64,000 nucleotides of DNA. It comes from Siphonodentalium dalli (Eukaryota > Mollusca > Scaphopoda > Gadilida > Siphonodentaliidae). Within the stretch, counting starts at the first letter, position 1, and the number at the start of each line of letters is the position of its first letter. Position numbers and translations under genes: made by a program. Of this stretch, positions 10,796 to 20,848 are shown piece by piece. Location of the stretch: the NCBI GenBank assembly GCA_032622095.1, contig CP136064.1, forward strand, positions 185,922,209-185,986,208, written 5' to 3'. The notes under the pieces are model-generated. The model saw only the letters and a list, made by a program, of their open reading frames with translations. It searched no databases and was not told the DNA's origin.

Positions 10796-12399
10796 TTAAT
10801 AGTAAGGTGTGAATTGTTGAAAAGGTTGGTGTCAGGATTTATGAAAATAGCTAATCGCTATCGCCAAGGTATGGGTTAAACATCTGCCGATCGTGATCGG
10901 CCGATCGTTATTTACTACTCTCATTGGTCTATTAGTTCAGATAGATTCCACAGGGGCTCAACGATTCCTTTATAATCGGATCAAACACGATCAGTTAATC
11001 TGTTTAGAAAACATTAACATTTAGTCTTTCCATCAATCACATAGATGCATGCTATCAATAATCCAATTATTGCCAGCTAGCCAATTGGAATTATCTGTTT
11101 GAAATGCAATAAGCAGACAAATATACCTGTCTAAATTATAACTTTATAGTTTCAACCGGGCTGAACATAGTAAGTTAACCCTTCTGCTTTGAACCAGGTT
11201 CATAAACAATAATAAACACTCAATATTCCCTGTTGTATATTCTTATACCATTAGAGGTGATGTCTTGTTTTGAAAATATGCTTACTTCAGGGAGCAAATT
11301 ACTTTTGAAATTTTGATTAGCAAATAACCTCCCATTGACATGATTAGATCGCATTGTTCTAAAATCATATCAAATTCATACCAAATTGCATAGCTATTAT
11401 CCAAATTTGGGTAGCAAATTGCGATGCGATATCAGTTAATTTGCTCCCTGGGTTACTTAATATCTTTGGATGCATCTGCTTTTATAGGTAGTCTGCAATA
11501 AATGAATCCAGACTACCACAGTGTTTATAGATCATAATTTTAAAAAAACATCAGCATTAGTATTTAGGACAAGCACACCAAATGTTACACTATCAGATAT
11601 ATTTTGAAGCTCATTAATCAACCTGACAGGTTAAGGCTAGAGCAGCCCCAGATATGTTTACAACATATGTTATCTCTAGCATTGTGCTCCTATCTGATTC
11701 ATCAAATAACAACCCCTTGTCAATTGGTCCTGCTAATTTACTCAGATGTTGGTGGGTACTGCTGAATTGCTATGATGCTGGTAGGGAAAACTGATTCTAT
11801 TGAGAAAAAGTACCGTTATTTCTGTCATGTTGTACATCTCCACTCTAGATAGATTCTGGTTATGAAGTATTTTGTGTTGACCTGTTGATTAGTTTGGGAA
11901 ATATTATATAAATCTCTTGCACTGAACCATTGACATTTATAAGCTATCTGATTGGTAACTCAAATATTTGTAATTCAATTGTGTTGATATTCATGGCACT
12001 GTTTATGATGAAGCACCCCTGACCTGTATAGTCAGGGTCATTTGTTTGATCTGCTTAAAAATACTATCCCCATCCACCCATTGCTTGGACACATGCTATC
12101 CAATTTGATAACTCAATTATTTTTTCACCGAGTACTCTCATAATTCACATCCAGTTTAATCATGGCAGATTTTTAACCTGTATAGATTTTGGTATTGATT
12201 GATTGGTTTTCAAAATAATAACCTTACCTCTAACCATGACAGGAACATGTGCGATCCAAAGAAATACTTTATCTGATCAGTCTCATATTTATACATATCC
12301 AGCTTAATGATGGCAGCCCCCAATATATCTTTCTAATCATATTCACATTATGTGTACAGGTGTATATTCACTGGTTTCATGATGGCCTGGTTAAAGGCA

Positions 12400-12892
12400 C
12401 TATAGGCCTGTCATTGTGAATAATTATATATTCTGTTCTAGATTAACGGTTTCGATTATTGTAGTTGGTATGGTCGAAGTTATGGGTTAAACATACGATG
12501 AATGTGATCGACCTCTGGTCATGATATAAAAAAAGACAAACTAAAAGTGTTTCATTGGCTCCCACTTTCAATTTTCGATGGCTCCAAACCATATCCTGAG
12601 AGAATTCAATGGCTCTGACTAACAAATTGATGTTGCTTCATCTTCCATGGTAGAGTCTATCACCATTAACAACTCATCTTCATCCCTATTTCGCATCGTT
12701 TTAATTAGCAATTAAATAGTAACATCCAAGCTGAGCATAGCATAGGCATGTTCTTCCGATGTATATGTATTCATAAAATTTGATTTGAATTTGATCAATT
12801 TTGCTGTCTCCCCACAGATCCCCCCAAATTTGGTGATTATTATGGTATGGGAGAAACAATGAACTCATCATGTATCCATTATGCGCAGTTTG
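12400..12892. other. Intronic spacer before the LINE insertion
   Basis: AT-rich, with no gene. TATGGGTTAAACAT at about 12481 echoes the pearl 5' hairpin (also near 10869), so the upstream pearl array may end here. The rest carries nothing I can name. Confidence 0.3.
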
Positions 12893-12980
12893 ATATTATG
12901 CTGAGGCTAAGTTATAGGCGAGAGGGTGCATCAACTTTTATATGGGGAAATGCATGCAAAAGAGCACATTGTCGATATCA
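12893..12980 (+). repeat. Left copy of the 88-bp target-site duplication
   Basis: It begins ATATTATGCTGAGGCTAAGT and ends TTGTCGATATCA. It is identical, base for base, to 16770-16857. The two copies bracket the LINE exactly. Confidence 0.95.
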
Positions 12981-15900
12981 GTGCAAAAGTCCTATGATAC
13001 AGTTTGTATGAAGTCACTTAACACCTATGCCAACTTTTAAGATGAAAATATTAATATAAATAACCCACATGCACGAGACGAAGTTATTAAAATGATTGAT
13101 GAATTAAATCTAATTGATGTATGGCGTAAAAATAATCCTGATACCCAAAGGTTCACATGGCGCCGAACTAACCCAACCAAACAAGCTCGATTAGACTTTA
13201 TTCTAATTTCACAAGATATGATACCCACTGTCAAAAACTGTGATATACTACCTGGATATAAAACTGACCATTCGGCAATATCAGTATTACTAAAATTTAA
13301 CAATTTTAAGAGAGAAAGAGGATTCTGGAAATTTAATAATTCATTGCTGAAAAATAAGGAATATATACAGTTAGTGAAGGACACAATAAAAACGGTTATT
13401 AACCAATATGCAACAACAAGAAACAGTGAAGAAATAGACCAAAATGTAGTGCAATTTATTATAAATGACCAACTATTTTTTGAAATGGTTCTAATGGAAA
13501 TACGCAGTGCATCAATACCTTTTTGTGCTCATCTATCAAAAAAAAGAAAATGTAAAGAATTGGACTTAACAACTAAAATAGACCTGTTAGAACAAATAGT
13601 TAACCCAACAGAAACTGAGTTAGCAGAAAGCAAAAAAATAAAACATGAATTAGAAACATTGAGAGAAGAGAAATTAAATGGCATTTTTGTTAGATCAAGA
13701 GCAAGATGGCTAAGCGATGGTGAAAAACCCTCAAAATATTTTCTAAATTTAGAAAAGCGTAACTTTACATCTAAAATAATCCAAAAGCTCGAACGGGAGA
13801 CGGGTGAAACAATATATGAACAACATGAAATATTAGATGAAACAACCAAGTTTTATGAAACTCTATATAAAAATAAAGACGATGAAAGTCTACCTCTTGA
13901 TGTTGAGGCAATACTTAAAGATGTGAATGAAATAAAGGAAAAAAATGTAACAAAACTTACACAGAATGACTGTGACTACTTGGATAATCCCATTACATAC
14001 GGTGAAGCGCTTAATTATCTTAAAAATATGAAAAACAATAAATGCCCGGGAAATGACGGTTTCAGTGTAGAGTTTTACAAATTTTTTTGGACTGATGTGG
14101 GAGCCTACCTGGTCAGATCAATGAATTATGGTTTAAGTATAGGAAAGCTGTCGACTACACAAAGGCAGGGTATTGTCACACTGTTACCAAAAGATAACAA
14201 ACCTAGACAATTTCTTAAAAATTGGAGACCGATCTCTCTCTTAAATGTAACATACAAAATACTTACTGGAGTGTTATCAAATAGATTGAAAAAGTTCTTA
14301 CCTACATTAATACATCCAGATCAAACTGGATTTATAGCCGGTAGATATATTGGGGAAAACATAAGGCTTATGATGGACATGATGTCATTTACAAAGAAAA
14401 ACAAAATACCTGGACTTATGCTAATGATTGATTTTGAGAAGGCGTTTGATTCGATTTCTTGGAAATTTATTATCGCTGTTTTGAAATATTTCAAGTTTAG
14501 TCAAACGTTCATCAATTATATACAAACCCTTTATTGTGATTCATCGTCATGTATAAACATGAATGGTCAGATATCCAGATTTTTTAACTTAGAGTGGGGG
14601 TGCAGACAAGGCGATCCTATATCCCCATATATATTTCTATTATGTGGTGAAATTCTAGGTATTATGGTAAGAAACTCTCAGACAGTTAATGGAATCAATG
14701 TTGGTAATAAAAATATACGAATATCTCAATACGCTGATGATACATCCATATTTTTGGACGGGTCACCCGAGTCACTGGAAGCAACCATGTATATCCTTGA
14801 TAAATTTAAACACGTTTCAGGACTGAAAATTAATTACAATAAAATGCAGGCAGTTTGGATAGGTACCAAATCAGATTGCACAGAGTCTATTTGTGACAGG
14901 TGGAAATTAAAATGGAATCCGGAAACATTCAAAATATTGGGTATTGAATTTAATCACGATATTAACAGAATGATCGATATAAATTTCTCTAATGGATTAA
15001 ATAAAATAAAAAACATACTTTCAACATGGGGTAGAAGAAACTTGACTGCACTAGGCAGGATAACTGTAGTAAAATCCCTAGCTATTTCAAAAATTGTACA
15101 CTTATTCCTAGCATTACCAAACCCTCCAGCACAATTCATTAAAGAACTAAATAAAACTCTTTTTGGTTTTGTTTGGAAGAATGGTCCAGATAGAATTAGT
15201 AGGAAACAACTTATACAAGATTATACAAATGGTGGATGTGCAATGACTGATCTAAATGGATTTATGAACTCAATGAAAATATCATGGATTAAAAGATGTA
15301 TAGTTCAAGATACATCATGGACTATCATTCTTGAAAATTCTGCCCCCATATTTAATACATGTTGGTACCTAATGACCCCATCTATTTTAAAGAAGCATGC
15401 TCAAGCTGTTGATAATCCTTTCTGGAGAGATGTAATTAACACATGGATGGTATACTGTAATAAATTACATCCTATAAGTCAGATAGACTTTGATACCCTA
15501 CCATTGATTGGTTTTAATGCCACGGCCAAATTTGTAGAACCACGAATAAACATGTTTATGACCGAAAGGATAGTAACTATTTCAGATTTTAAAATCCCAT
15601 CTGGGAGTTTCATGTCATACAATGAGTTTACTTTAAAATATAAATCAAAATTGGATTTTGTAACATTTCATGGAATAGTAAAATTAATAAAAAACTACGA
15701 AAAATCATTAAAGAAATGTGATAACAAAATGACTGTGGATTATCCATTTATTCCATTCCAATTAAAAAACATTCTAAATACAACTAGCAAATTTTTTTTA
15801 TATAAGATAATGATCCCATATGAAAATCAAAGCAAACAAATAGCTAAATGGGAGGATAAACTAAACAAAACATATAGCATGGAATGGTGGAAAGAAGTTT

Positions 15901-16769
15901 TTAAATGTCCCTTTTACAATGTTACAGATACAAAACTTAAATGGTTTCAATATCGAATTAACACACATATACTATGTACAAATAAATTTTTGAAAATAAT
16001 AGGCATCCAAGATGAAGATACATGTACATTCTGTAAAAACAAAATCGAAACAATACTTCATATCTTCTGGGAATGTCATATCATAAAAAAAATTTGGCGG
16101 ACTGTAGAGATGTGGGTATACAATCTAACAAGCCAAAGAATTAAACTAAATAATATAATAGCTATTTTTAGCAACACACCAGAGAAAAACCTTGAACCGT
16201 GGATACAATTTTTACTTCTAATTACCAGATACCATATATATAGGTCAAAATTAAATGAACACATACCAAATTATCTATGCTTGCAAAGAGAACTAAAGGC
16301 ATACTACCTTGCTGAACGTATATGTTATTATAACCAAGGCCGATATAAACAATTCACAGAAAGATGGTCATACTTAAAATATTTAATTGAATAATCTATT
16401 ATTCAGCCAACAGTTATAATAATAACAAGGTTTAAAATGGAACTATTCCAACGAAATACATATCCAATCTGCCTGCAAACAAATTAGAACGTTGTTTTTC
16501 TTTATCTTACTAAGTCTTTGATAGAAAATTACATACATATGGTTAACATATATTACATACATTCAAAGAAACAACACATTTCTTGATAATTTCAAGTTCA
16601 ATCCAGCCCACTCCCCTCCCCTCCCCCCAAAGAAAAAAAAAACTTCTAAGATGAAAGTCGTTATGGTATAAGATTACATTCACCTTCTGTCAGTAAGGTT
16701 CTTTTTTCTGTTAAACACTTCACCATTTACCAGTATGGTACCAGTATGCACAAATTATATATTTTTTTT
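12981..16769 (+). mobile_element. 5'-truncated Tx1/L1-like LINE flanked by an 88-bp target duplication
   Basis: The insert starts inside the endonuclease domain directly after the left duplication and ends at the right duplication. It contains one long ORF (13041-16394) and a 3' UTR of about 375 bases with a CCCCTCCCCTCCCC tract near 16610 and an A run near 16630. There is no long poly(A) at the very end; the last bases are T-rich (ATATTTTTTT). Reading upstream in frame from the ORF gives DENINI before ARDEVIK, one TAA stop at 13038-13040, and then endonuclease-like SLNTYANF. The insert therefore begins mid-domain, as expected for incomplete reverse transcription. Identical duplications and a 1.1-kb-residue open frame indicate a recent insertion. 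Confidence 0.93.
13041..16394 (+). CDS. Non-LTR retrotransposon ORF2 (reverse transcriptase), N-terminally truncated
   Basis: The open frame runs from just after a stop at 13038 to TAA at 16392; the first ATG is at 13092 (1100 residues from there). Residues 1-62 from that ATG are the end of an APE-type endonuclease (RFTWRR, ARLDFILIS, TDHSAI). The reverse transcriptase follows. It has WRPISLLN, DQTGFIAGRYIGENIR, catalytic aspartate in MIDFEKAFDS (about residue 446), GCRQGDPISPYIF, and the YADD box (about residue 547) followed by GLKIN. Near residues 977-995 a C-x2-C-x7-H-x4-C knuckle (CTFCKNK...HIFWEC) marks the usual C-terminal zinc finger. Wording is closest to Tx1/L1-clade LINEs. It would nick target DNA and copy its RNA there, but the nuclease is incomplete, so this copy is not autonomous. 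It lies in the intron of the small membrane-protein gene, in the same orientation. Confidence 0.95.
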   Translation, partial: DENININNPHARDEVIKMIDELNLIDVWRKNNPDTQRFTWRRTNPTKQARLDFILISQDMIPTVKNCDILPGYKTDHSAISVLLKFNNFKRERGFWKFNNSLLKNKEYIQLVKDTIKTVINQYATTRNSEEIDQNVVQFIINDQLFFEMVLMEIRSASIPFCAHLSKKRKCKELDLTTKIDLLEQIVNPTETELAESKKIKHELETLREEKLNGIFVRSRARWLSDGEKPSKYFLNLEKRNFTSKIIQKLERETGETIYEQHEILDETTKFYETLYKNKDDESLPLDVEAILKDVNEIKEKNVTKLTQNDCDYLDNPITYGEALNYLKNMKNNKCPGNDGFSVEFYKFFWTDVGAYLVRSMNYGLSIGKLSTTQRQGIVTLLPKDNKPRQFLKNWRPISLLNVTYKILTGVLSNRLKKFLPTLIHPDQTGFIAGRYIGENIRLMMDMMSFTKKNKIPGLMLMIDFEKAFDSISWKFIIAVLKYFKFSQTFINYIQTLYCDSSSCINMNGQISRFFNLEWGCRQGDPISPYIFLLCGEILGIMVRNSQTVNGINVGNKNIRISQYADDTSIFLDGSPESLEATMYILDKFKHVSGLKINYNKMQAVWIGTKSDCTESICDRWKLKWNPETFKILGIEFNHDINRMIDINFSNGLNKIKNILSTWGRRNLTALGRITVVKSLAISKIVHLFLALPNPPAQFIKELNKTLFGFVWKNGPDRISRKQLIQDYTNGGCAMTDLNGFMNSMKISWIKRCIVQDTSWTIILENSAPIFNTCWYLMTPSILKKHAQAVDNPFWRDVINTWMVYCNKLHPISQIDFDTLPLIGFNATAKFVEPRINMFMTERIVTISDFKIPSGSFMSYNEFTLKYKSKLDFVTFHGIVKLIKNYEKSLKKCDNKMTVDYPFIPFQLKNILNTTSKFFLYKIMIPYENQSKQIAKWEDKLNKTYSMEWWKEVFKCPFYNVTDTKLKWFQYRINTHILCTNKFLKIIGIQDEDTCTFCKNKIETILHIFWECHIIKKIWRTVEMWVYNLTSQRIKLNNIIAIFSNTPEKNLEPWIQFLLLITRYHIYRSKLNEHIPNYLCLQRELKAYYLAERICYYNQGRYKQFTERWSYLKYLIE

Positions 16770-16857
16770 ATATTATGCTGAGGCTAAGTTATAGGCGAGA
16801 GGGTGCATCAACTTTTATATGGGGAAATGCATGCAAAAGAGCACATTGTCGATATCA
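16770..16857 (+). repeat. Right copy of the 88-bp target-site duplication
   Basis: Identical to 12893-12980. After it the host sequence resumes with AAAGTAGGCGCC. Confidence 0.95.
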
Positions 16858-17610
16858 AAAGTAGGCGCCTGGTGTGTTGTATAGTCCCAAGCATGTTCTA
16901 AGAGCAATGCTCGCCATGTTTCGGAGGCATAAATATATAACATTGCTGCTGTGCCGTACCTCCTATATACATATATCTTTTACACTTGGTGATTTCAAGC
17001 CTTAAATTATGTTTGCAGGCCGAATTGATTCTCGCAAAACTTTTCCATTTTCAGTGCTTTATGACTAACTTGATTCGGCATTTGATTCTCGCAAAATTAA
17101 ATGTATTTTAAGCCCTGGATTGCTTTTGTTGCGAACCCAGTCCAGTTCTGGGGATCAAAATAGGTCAATAATTTTAATTTCTTTTGTATGGAAATTATAT
17201 GCCATGTGCATGTACAGAAAGACTTGAGTCATACAATTTAGGAAAATTGGGACTTTATTCAGCCAGAAACAAAAAAGAATGTTTATTATTATACTATTCT
17301 TAATTTGGTGAAAATGAAGTGCTTTTGTCTCGCTTCTGTGCGAAAAATTAAAAAAGGAATAAAAATATCTGACTTAATAGTGATGATTTTTGAAAAATAT
17401 TTCAAAGCATATAAAGTTTGTAGATCGGTATTTCATGTTTTTATTGACCTAATTTATCTCTGTTTTCAAATTTTGTCCACATTGTTTTGAGATTCAAATG
17501 GACCATGTCTATTTACGTGCTCTAACTTTTCAAAGATACCACTAGATTGAAGATATAACTTTGTTTATTGAAGATTGGTTTTTTGAAAAAAATTGCTATC
17601 AGTTGCCACC
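16858..17610. other. Intronic spacer, no feature recognised
   Basis: AT-rich sequence with one pair of short imperfect repeats (GATTCTCGCAAAA near 17029 and 17089). No ORF of interest; 17305-17490 is a chance frame. Confidence 0.4.
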
Positions 17611-17878
17611 TTTAACCCTTCCATGACTGGAGGGAGCTTCCTGAAATTTAGCAAAAACCCTGTGCCAATACATTCTCTTATATATGTGAGTCTCCCATAG
17701 GGAGCCTCACATATATAAGAGAATACATTGACCTAACAATATTTACCTTGACATTGTAAGCCAGTGCATTCTCTTATATCTGAGGCTCCATACAGGAGAC
17801 ATGTATATATAAGAGAATGCACTGGCACAGGATCTTTAATGCATCGACAGCGCAACTCCCGCCATTGAAAGGGTTAAA
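17611..17878. mobile_element. MITE with two internal paralogous hairpins
   Basis: The outer ends TTTAACCCTTCCATG (17611) and CATTGAAAGGGTTAAA (ending 17878) are inverted. Inside are two stem-loops with nearly the same stem: 17666-17730 (CATTCTCTTATATATGTGAG pairing with its complement) and 17761-17825 (CCAGTGCATTCTCTTATAT pairing with AAGAGAATGCACTGG). CTGTGCCA and TGGCACAG pair around both. The structure suggests an internal duplication of a hairpin. Confidence 0.75.
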
Positions 17879-18068
17879 AGTTCACCTTGAGGACTATTAT
17901 AGTCATATTAATCTTCCATGATAACAATACTGTGAAATTTACAATGAGTGGCAACAGCTATTGAAATTAGCTATAGTGCTAATACAATAGTACATGTCTT
18001 GCATATAACTCTAAATTTCAGCTAATTTTTCTCGCCACTATATTCATATAACACACCTTCTATTTCAG

Positions 18069-18197
18069 AATGTAGGCATTGATAGAAGTGAGATGTACAA
18101 CACTGGTGACAAAAATAAGAAGATGGTTGCAGAAATTTTACGGAGAGCTGACATACCGGAGAAACAAATTAAAGAAATGGGCTACAGTAAACGATAA
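18069..18197 (+). CDS. Exon 2 (coding, terminal) of the small single-pass membrane protein
   Basis: The acceptor TTCTATTTCAG ends at 18068. The exon opens in phase 0 and encodes 42 residues starting NVGIDRSEMYNTGDKNKK and ending in EMGYSKR, with TAA at 18195-18197. It continues the frame from 6913. The segment is hydrophilic and highly charged (Lys/Glu/Arg-rich), with a predicted helix around KKMVAEILRRADIPEKQ, which would be the soluble tail after the membrane helix. No canonical AATAAA was found in the next 300 bases. Unlike its surroundings it shows balanced codon use and no repeat similarity. The pairing with 6815-6913 is inference from matching phase, orientation and protein character. 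Confidence 0.5.
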   Translation, partial: NVGIDRSEMYNTGDKNKKMVAEILRRADIPEKQIKEMGYSKR

Positions 18198-18560
18198 TTT
18201 ACTCACCTGCATGCTTGATGCATTTATTCTGTATGCAAGTAATATATTGTTGATCTATTTTACTTGTATATGTACCAGATGATTTTGTTTTCTTATTGTG
18301 TTTGTGGTATTTTGATAATAGAAGGATCCTGATGATTATAAAACTGAATTTGTTATTTTTCATCTCTTTATCCACACGGACAAGAATGTATAAAATTTAT
18401 ATCATCTTGTGTCTAGTAAAGTACATGATAATGCATGTTATGTATCGATGGCCAATCAAAAGACATAAAATGATGGAAAAAGTCAATTCCTAAATAAGAT
18501 TTGCATTTGAAAGATTTATTCATTCGGGGCTTCTAACTCTTTAAATGTTTCAATATCTCC
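18198..18560 (+). other. Probable 3' UTR and downstream flank of the small gene
   Basis: AT-rich sequence with no repeat signature. TATAAA-type hexamers occur (near 18339 and 18389), but no AATAAA. Confidence 0.3.
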
Positions 18561-18562
18561 AA

Positions 18563-18727
18563 TTAACCCTTTCTATCCTGAATGGATTTCCCCATTCAGT
18601 TATAAACGTATTGATTGAAATGGTCAATTAACTTTCAGATAATAAGTTGGTCATTTGTTAAACTTATTATCTAAACATTTCCTAAGGGAAATACTCGTCA
18701 ATGAGTATTTAATATAGAAAGCGTCAA
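18563..18727. mobile_element. Short MITE, family B ('TTAACCCTTTCTAT'), uninterrupted copy
   Basis: It starts TTAACCCTTTCTATCCTGAA and ends GAGTATTTAATATAGAAAGCG. Its middle has CAGATAATAAGTT and AACTTATTATCT arms. Related copies are at about 40855-41095, 42890-43120 and 60524-61609, the last split by another element. Confidence 0.7.
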
Positions 18728-18819
18728 AATGAAAGTTTTCAGTTGTGGATTTTCAGCTAAAAATGTGTCAATAGATATTTGTTTTCTAACTTATTTAGAT
18801 AATGAAATCTCACTAAAAG

Positions 18820-20780
18820 GCTTGCCAATATTGGGCTGTGTTATTATTTAACAAAGCTGATGCTCTGATAAGCGACTCTGGAACATTTGCGCATAAATCT
18901 GTCAGTTTCAAGTTGCCAAACTCATCTCGATAATGGATGGACCTTACCTGCTGTATTTTTTGGACCATCTTGGATTTCACATTTGAGTCCATCGACACAA
19001 CCTGCAGCTCACAATTATGATAAAAAGTATTGAAATTTTATAGTTATGTTTGGGATCACCTCCAGATGGGAGCTGTTGAATTTGAACGATTTTTGATGAA
19101 AAACATGGCAGCCGACAGCCATCTTGGATTTTACTCTTTGCATGACCAAATCGTTGGGCACACCCAACAGGCCACATCCCTCATCCGATCATAAAAAAAC
19201 TTTGTATGGATTCTCGGGGTGACCTCTAGATTGGAGCTTACTATTTATTTTCCGTATTCTGTTAAAAAACATGGCTACCAGTAGGCATCTTGGATTTCAT
19301 ATTTGAATTCATCGGCTACAACCTGCAGCTCACAATTATCGGCGAAATGTTTTGAAAATTTATAGGCATGTTTGGGATCACCTCTAGATGGGAGCTATTG
19401 AATTTGAACGTTTTCAGATGAAAAACATGGCAGCTGACAGCCATCTTTGAATTTACTCTTTGCATGACTAAATCCTTTGGCACGCCCTAATCTGATCATC
19501 ACTAAATTTCATATGGATCTTCCGGGTGGCCTCTAGAACTTTTTGTGTAATTTTGTTGAAAACCGTAGCCGCTGGCAGCCATCTTGGATTTTACTCTTTG
19601 CATGACTAAATCCCTCGGCATGTCGTACAGCCTTCATTAGCTCAACATTACTTTGTAAAGTTTGAGCAATTGTCATGGGTTGGTCGTCCGTTGTGGATGT
19701 AGATGTCAACAATTTCCTGTGGCACACCTACAGGCCACATCCCTTATCCTATTGTCAGCAAACTTCATCGTAGGGATATTCTGGGTGACCTCTAGATGGG
19801 AGCTTACCATTTTTCTGCTTTTCAATGAAAAACATGGCCGCCGATAGCCCTCTTGGATTTTTTAGTCTTTGCATCACTAAATCCTTTGTCACACCTACAG
19901 GCCACAACCTCATCTGATCGTTACAAAACTTCTTTGGATACTAGGGGTGACCTCTAGATGGGAGCTTACCATTTTGTTCCAATTCTGTTAACAACATATG
20001 GCTGCCAGTGGGCATCTTGGATTTTACTCTCTACTCTTTATGACTAAATCCTTTAGCAAAGCCTACAGGTAATATGTCTCATCCATACGTCATCAAACGT
20101 CATATGGATCTTCAGGGTGACCTCTAGATGGGAGCTTAGCATTTTTTAGCATTCTGTTAAAAAAAAACATGGTGCCAATCGCCATATTTGATTTCAAATT
20201 TGAATCCATCATTACACCATTCAGCTCACAATTATTGTCGACATGTTCTGAAAATTTACAGGCATGTTTGGGATAGTCCAAGTCTTCTCGTACTAAAGCC
20301 GGCTAAGATATTGGGATGGAGGTGCCGGCACCTCCATCCCAATATCTTAGCCGGCTTTAGTACGAGAAGACTTGGACTAGTTTGGGATCACCTCTAGATG
20401 TGAGCTATTGAATTTGAACAATTTCCAATGAAAAACATGGCCACCAGCAGACATTTTGGATTTGGATTTGTATGACTAAATCCTTTAGCACACCATACAG
20501 GTCACATATCTCATCAGATCGTCACCAAACGTCAAATGAATCTTGTGGTGACCTCTAGATAGAAGATTACCATTTTTTTCTCCGAATTCTGTTAAAATCA
20601 TGGCTGCCAGTGGCAATCTTGGATTTTACTCTTTGTATGACTAAATACAATGTATGTTTAGTATTACATAGACATGCCAACTTTATGCATTCCCATATCA
20701 CCTTTACCTGTAACATTTGATAAGAGCCCCTACCAAAGTTGAGATTCAGTGTCAATGACACTTTAATTTTTCATTTGGCT
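18820..20780 (+). repeat. Pearl-like ~165-bp tandem array, at least two element bodies
   Basis: About eleven units carry, in order, a 'actaaatcctttggcac' phrase, 'aggccacatcc', 'ggtgacctctagatgggagct' and 'aacatggcngccagtggccatcttggatttta'. Marker CTCTAGATGGGAGCT recurs near 19061 (variant), 19216, 19381, 19790, 19950, 20120, 20395 and 20553. An internal element start, GCTCAACATTACTTTGTAAAGTTTGAGC, lies at 19638; an end, TTGAGATTCAGTGTCAATGACAC, lies near 20740. Same family as 25911-27115. Open frames across it are repeat artefacts. Confidence 0.8.
20274..20379. mobile_element. Perfect 106-bp palindrome inserted with an 8-bp target duplication
   Basis: TAGTCCAAGTCTTCTCGTAC starts the left half, and the right half is its exact complement ending GGACTA; the centre is GGTGCCGGCACC with no spacer. 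GTTTGGGA occurs immediately before (20266-20273) and after (20380-20387). A sister repeat unit near 19371 reads GTTTGGGATCACC uninterrupted, which is the empty site. The 8-bp duplication fits hAT-type mobilisation; the family is inference. Confidence 0.93.
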
Positions 20781-20848
20781 CTCTGCTGTTACTTAAACAT
20801 TTAAACTTTCCATATTCCATGTCACCCCATTGACTGTAATATATGATA
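20781..20848 (+). repeat. Left part of a pearl-like 3' end, split by the Helitron-like array
   Basis: The sequence TTACTTAAACATTTAAACTT through CCATTGACTGTAATATATGATA matches 27010-27065 of the intact element at 25911-27115. The remainder of that end resumes at 24820. Confidence 0.75.

Larger units (their letters stand above)
7318..12360 (+). repeat. Pearl-type element with a long degenerate ~157-bp core array
   Basis: It starts with a hairpin (GTTTACCCATACCATAGTATGGTAAAC, 7319 onward in two arms), then a GTCTGTCTGTCCGT microsatellite, then core copies recognisable by 'gataactcaaa', 'accaaatttggtat', 'gttatggccctt', 'acccctnacctgtatag' and 'ggtattgattgat'. Markers of the type GCTATCCGATnnnATAACTC fall near 9885 and 10046, and near 11940, 12097 and 12250, giving a period of 153-161 bp. 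Copies are diverged. The array hosts a hAT element (7737-8898) and a TTAA MITE (10360-10795). Hairpin, microsatellite and ~160-bp core match the architecture described for bivalve pearl elements. No coding potential is seen apart from the hAT relic. Confidence 0.65.

Noticed and set aside
18079-18282. 67-codon ORF MIEVRCTTL.. overlapping the second exon of the small gene
   Set aside because: It is in a shifted frame relative to the exon that continues cleanly from 6913, and it extends into AT-rich UTR.
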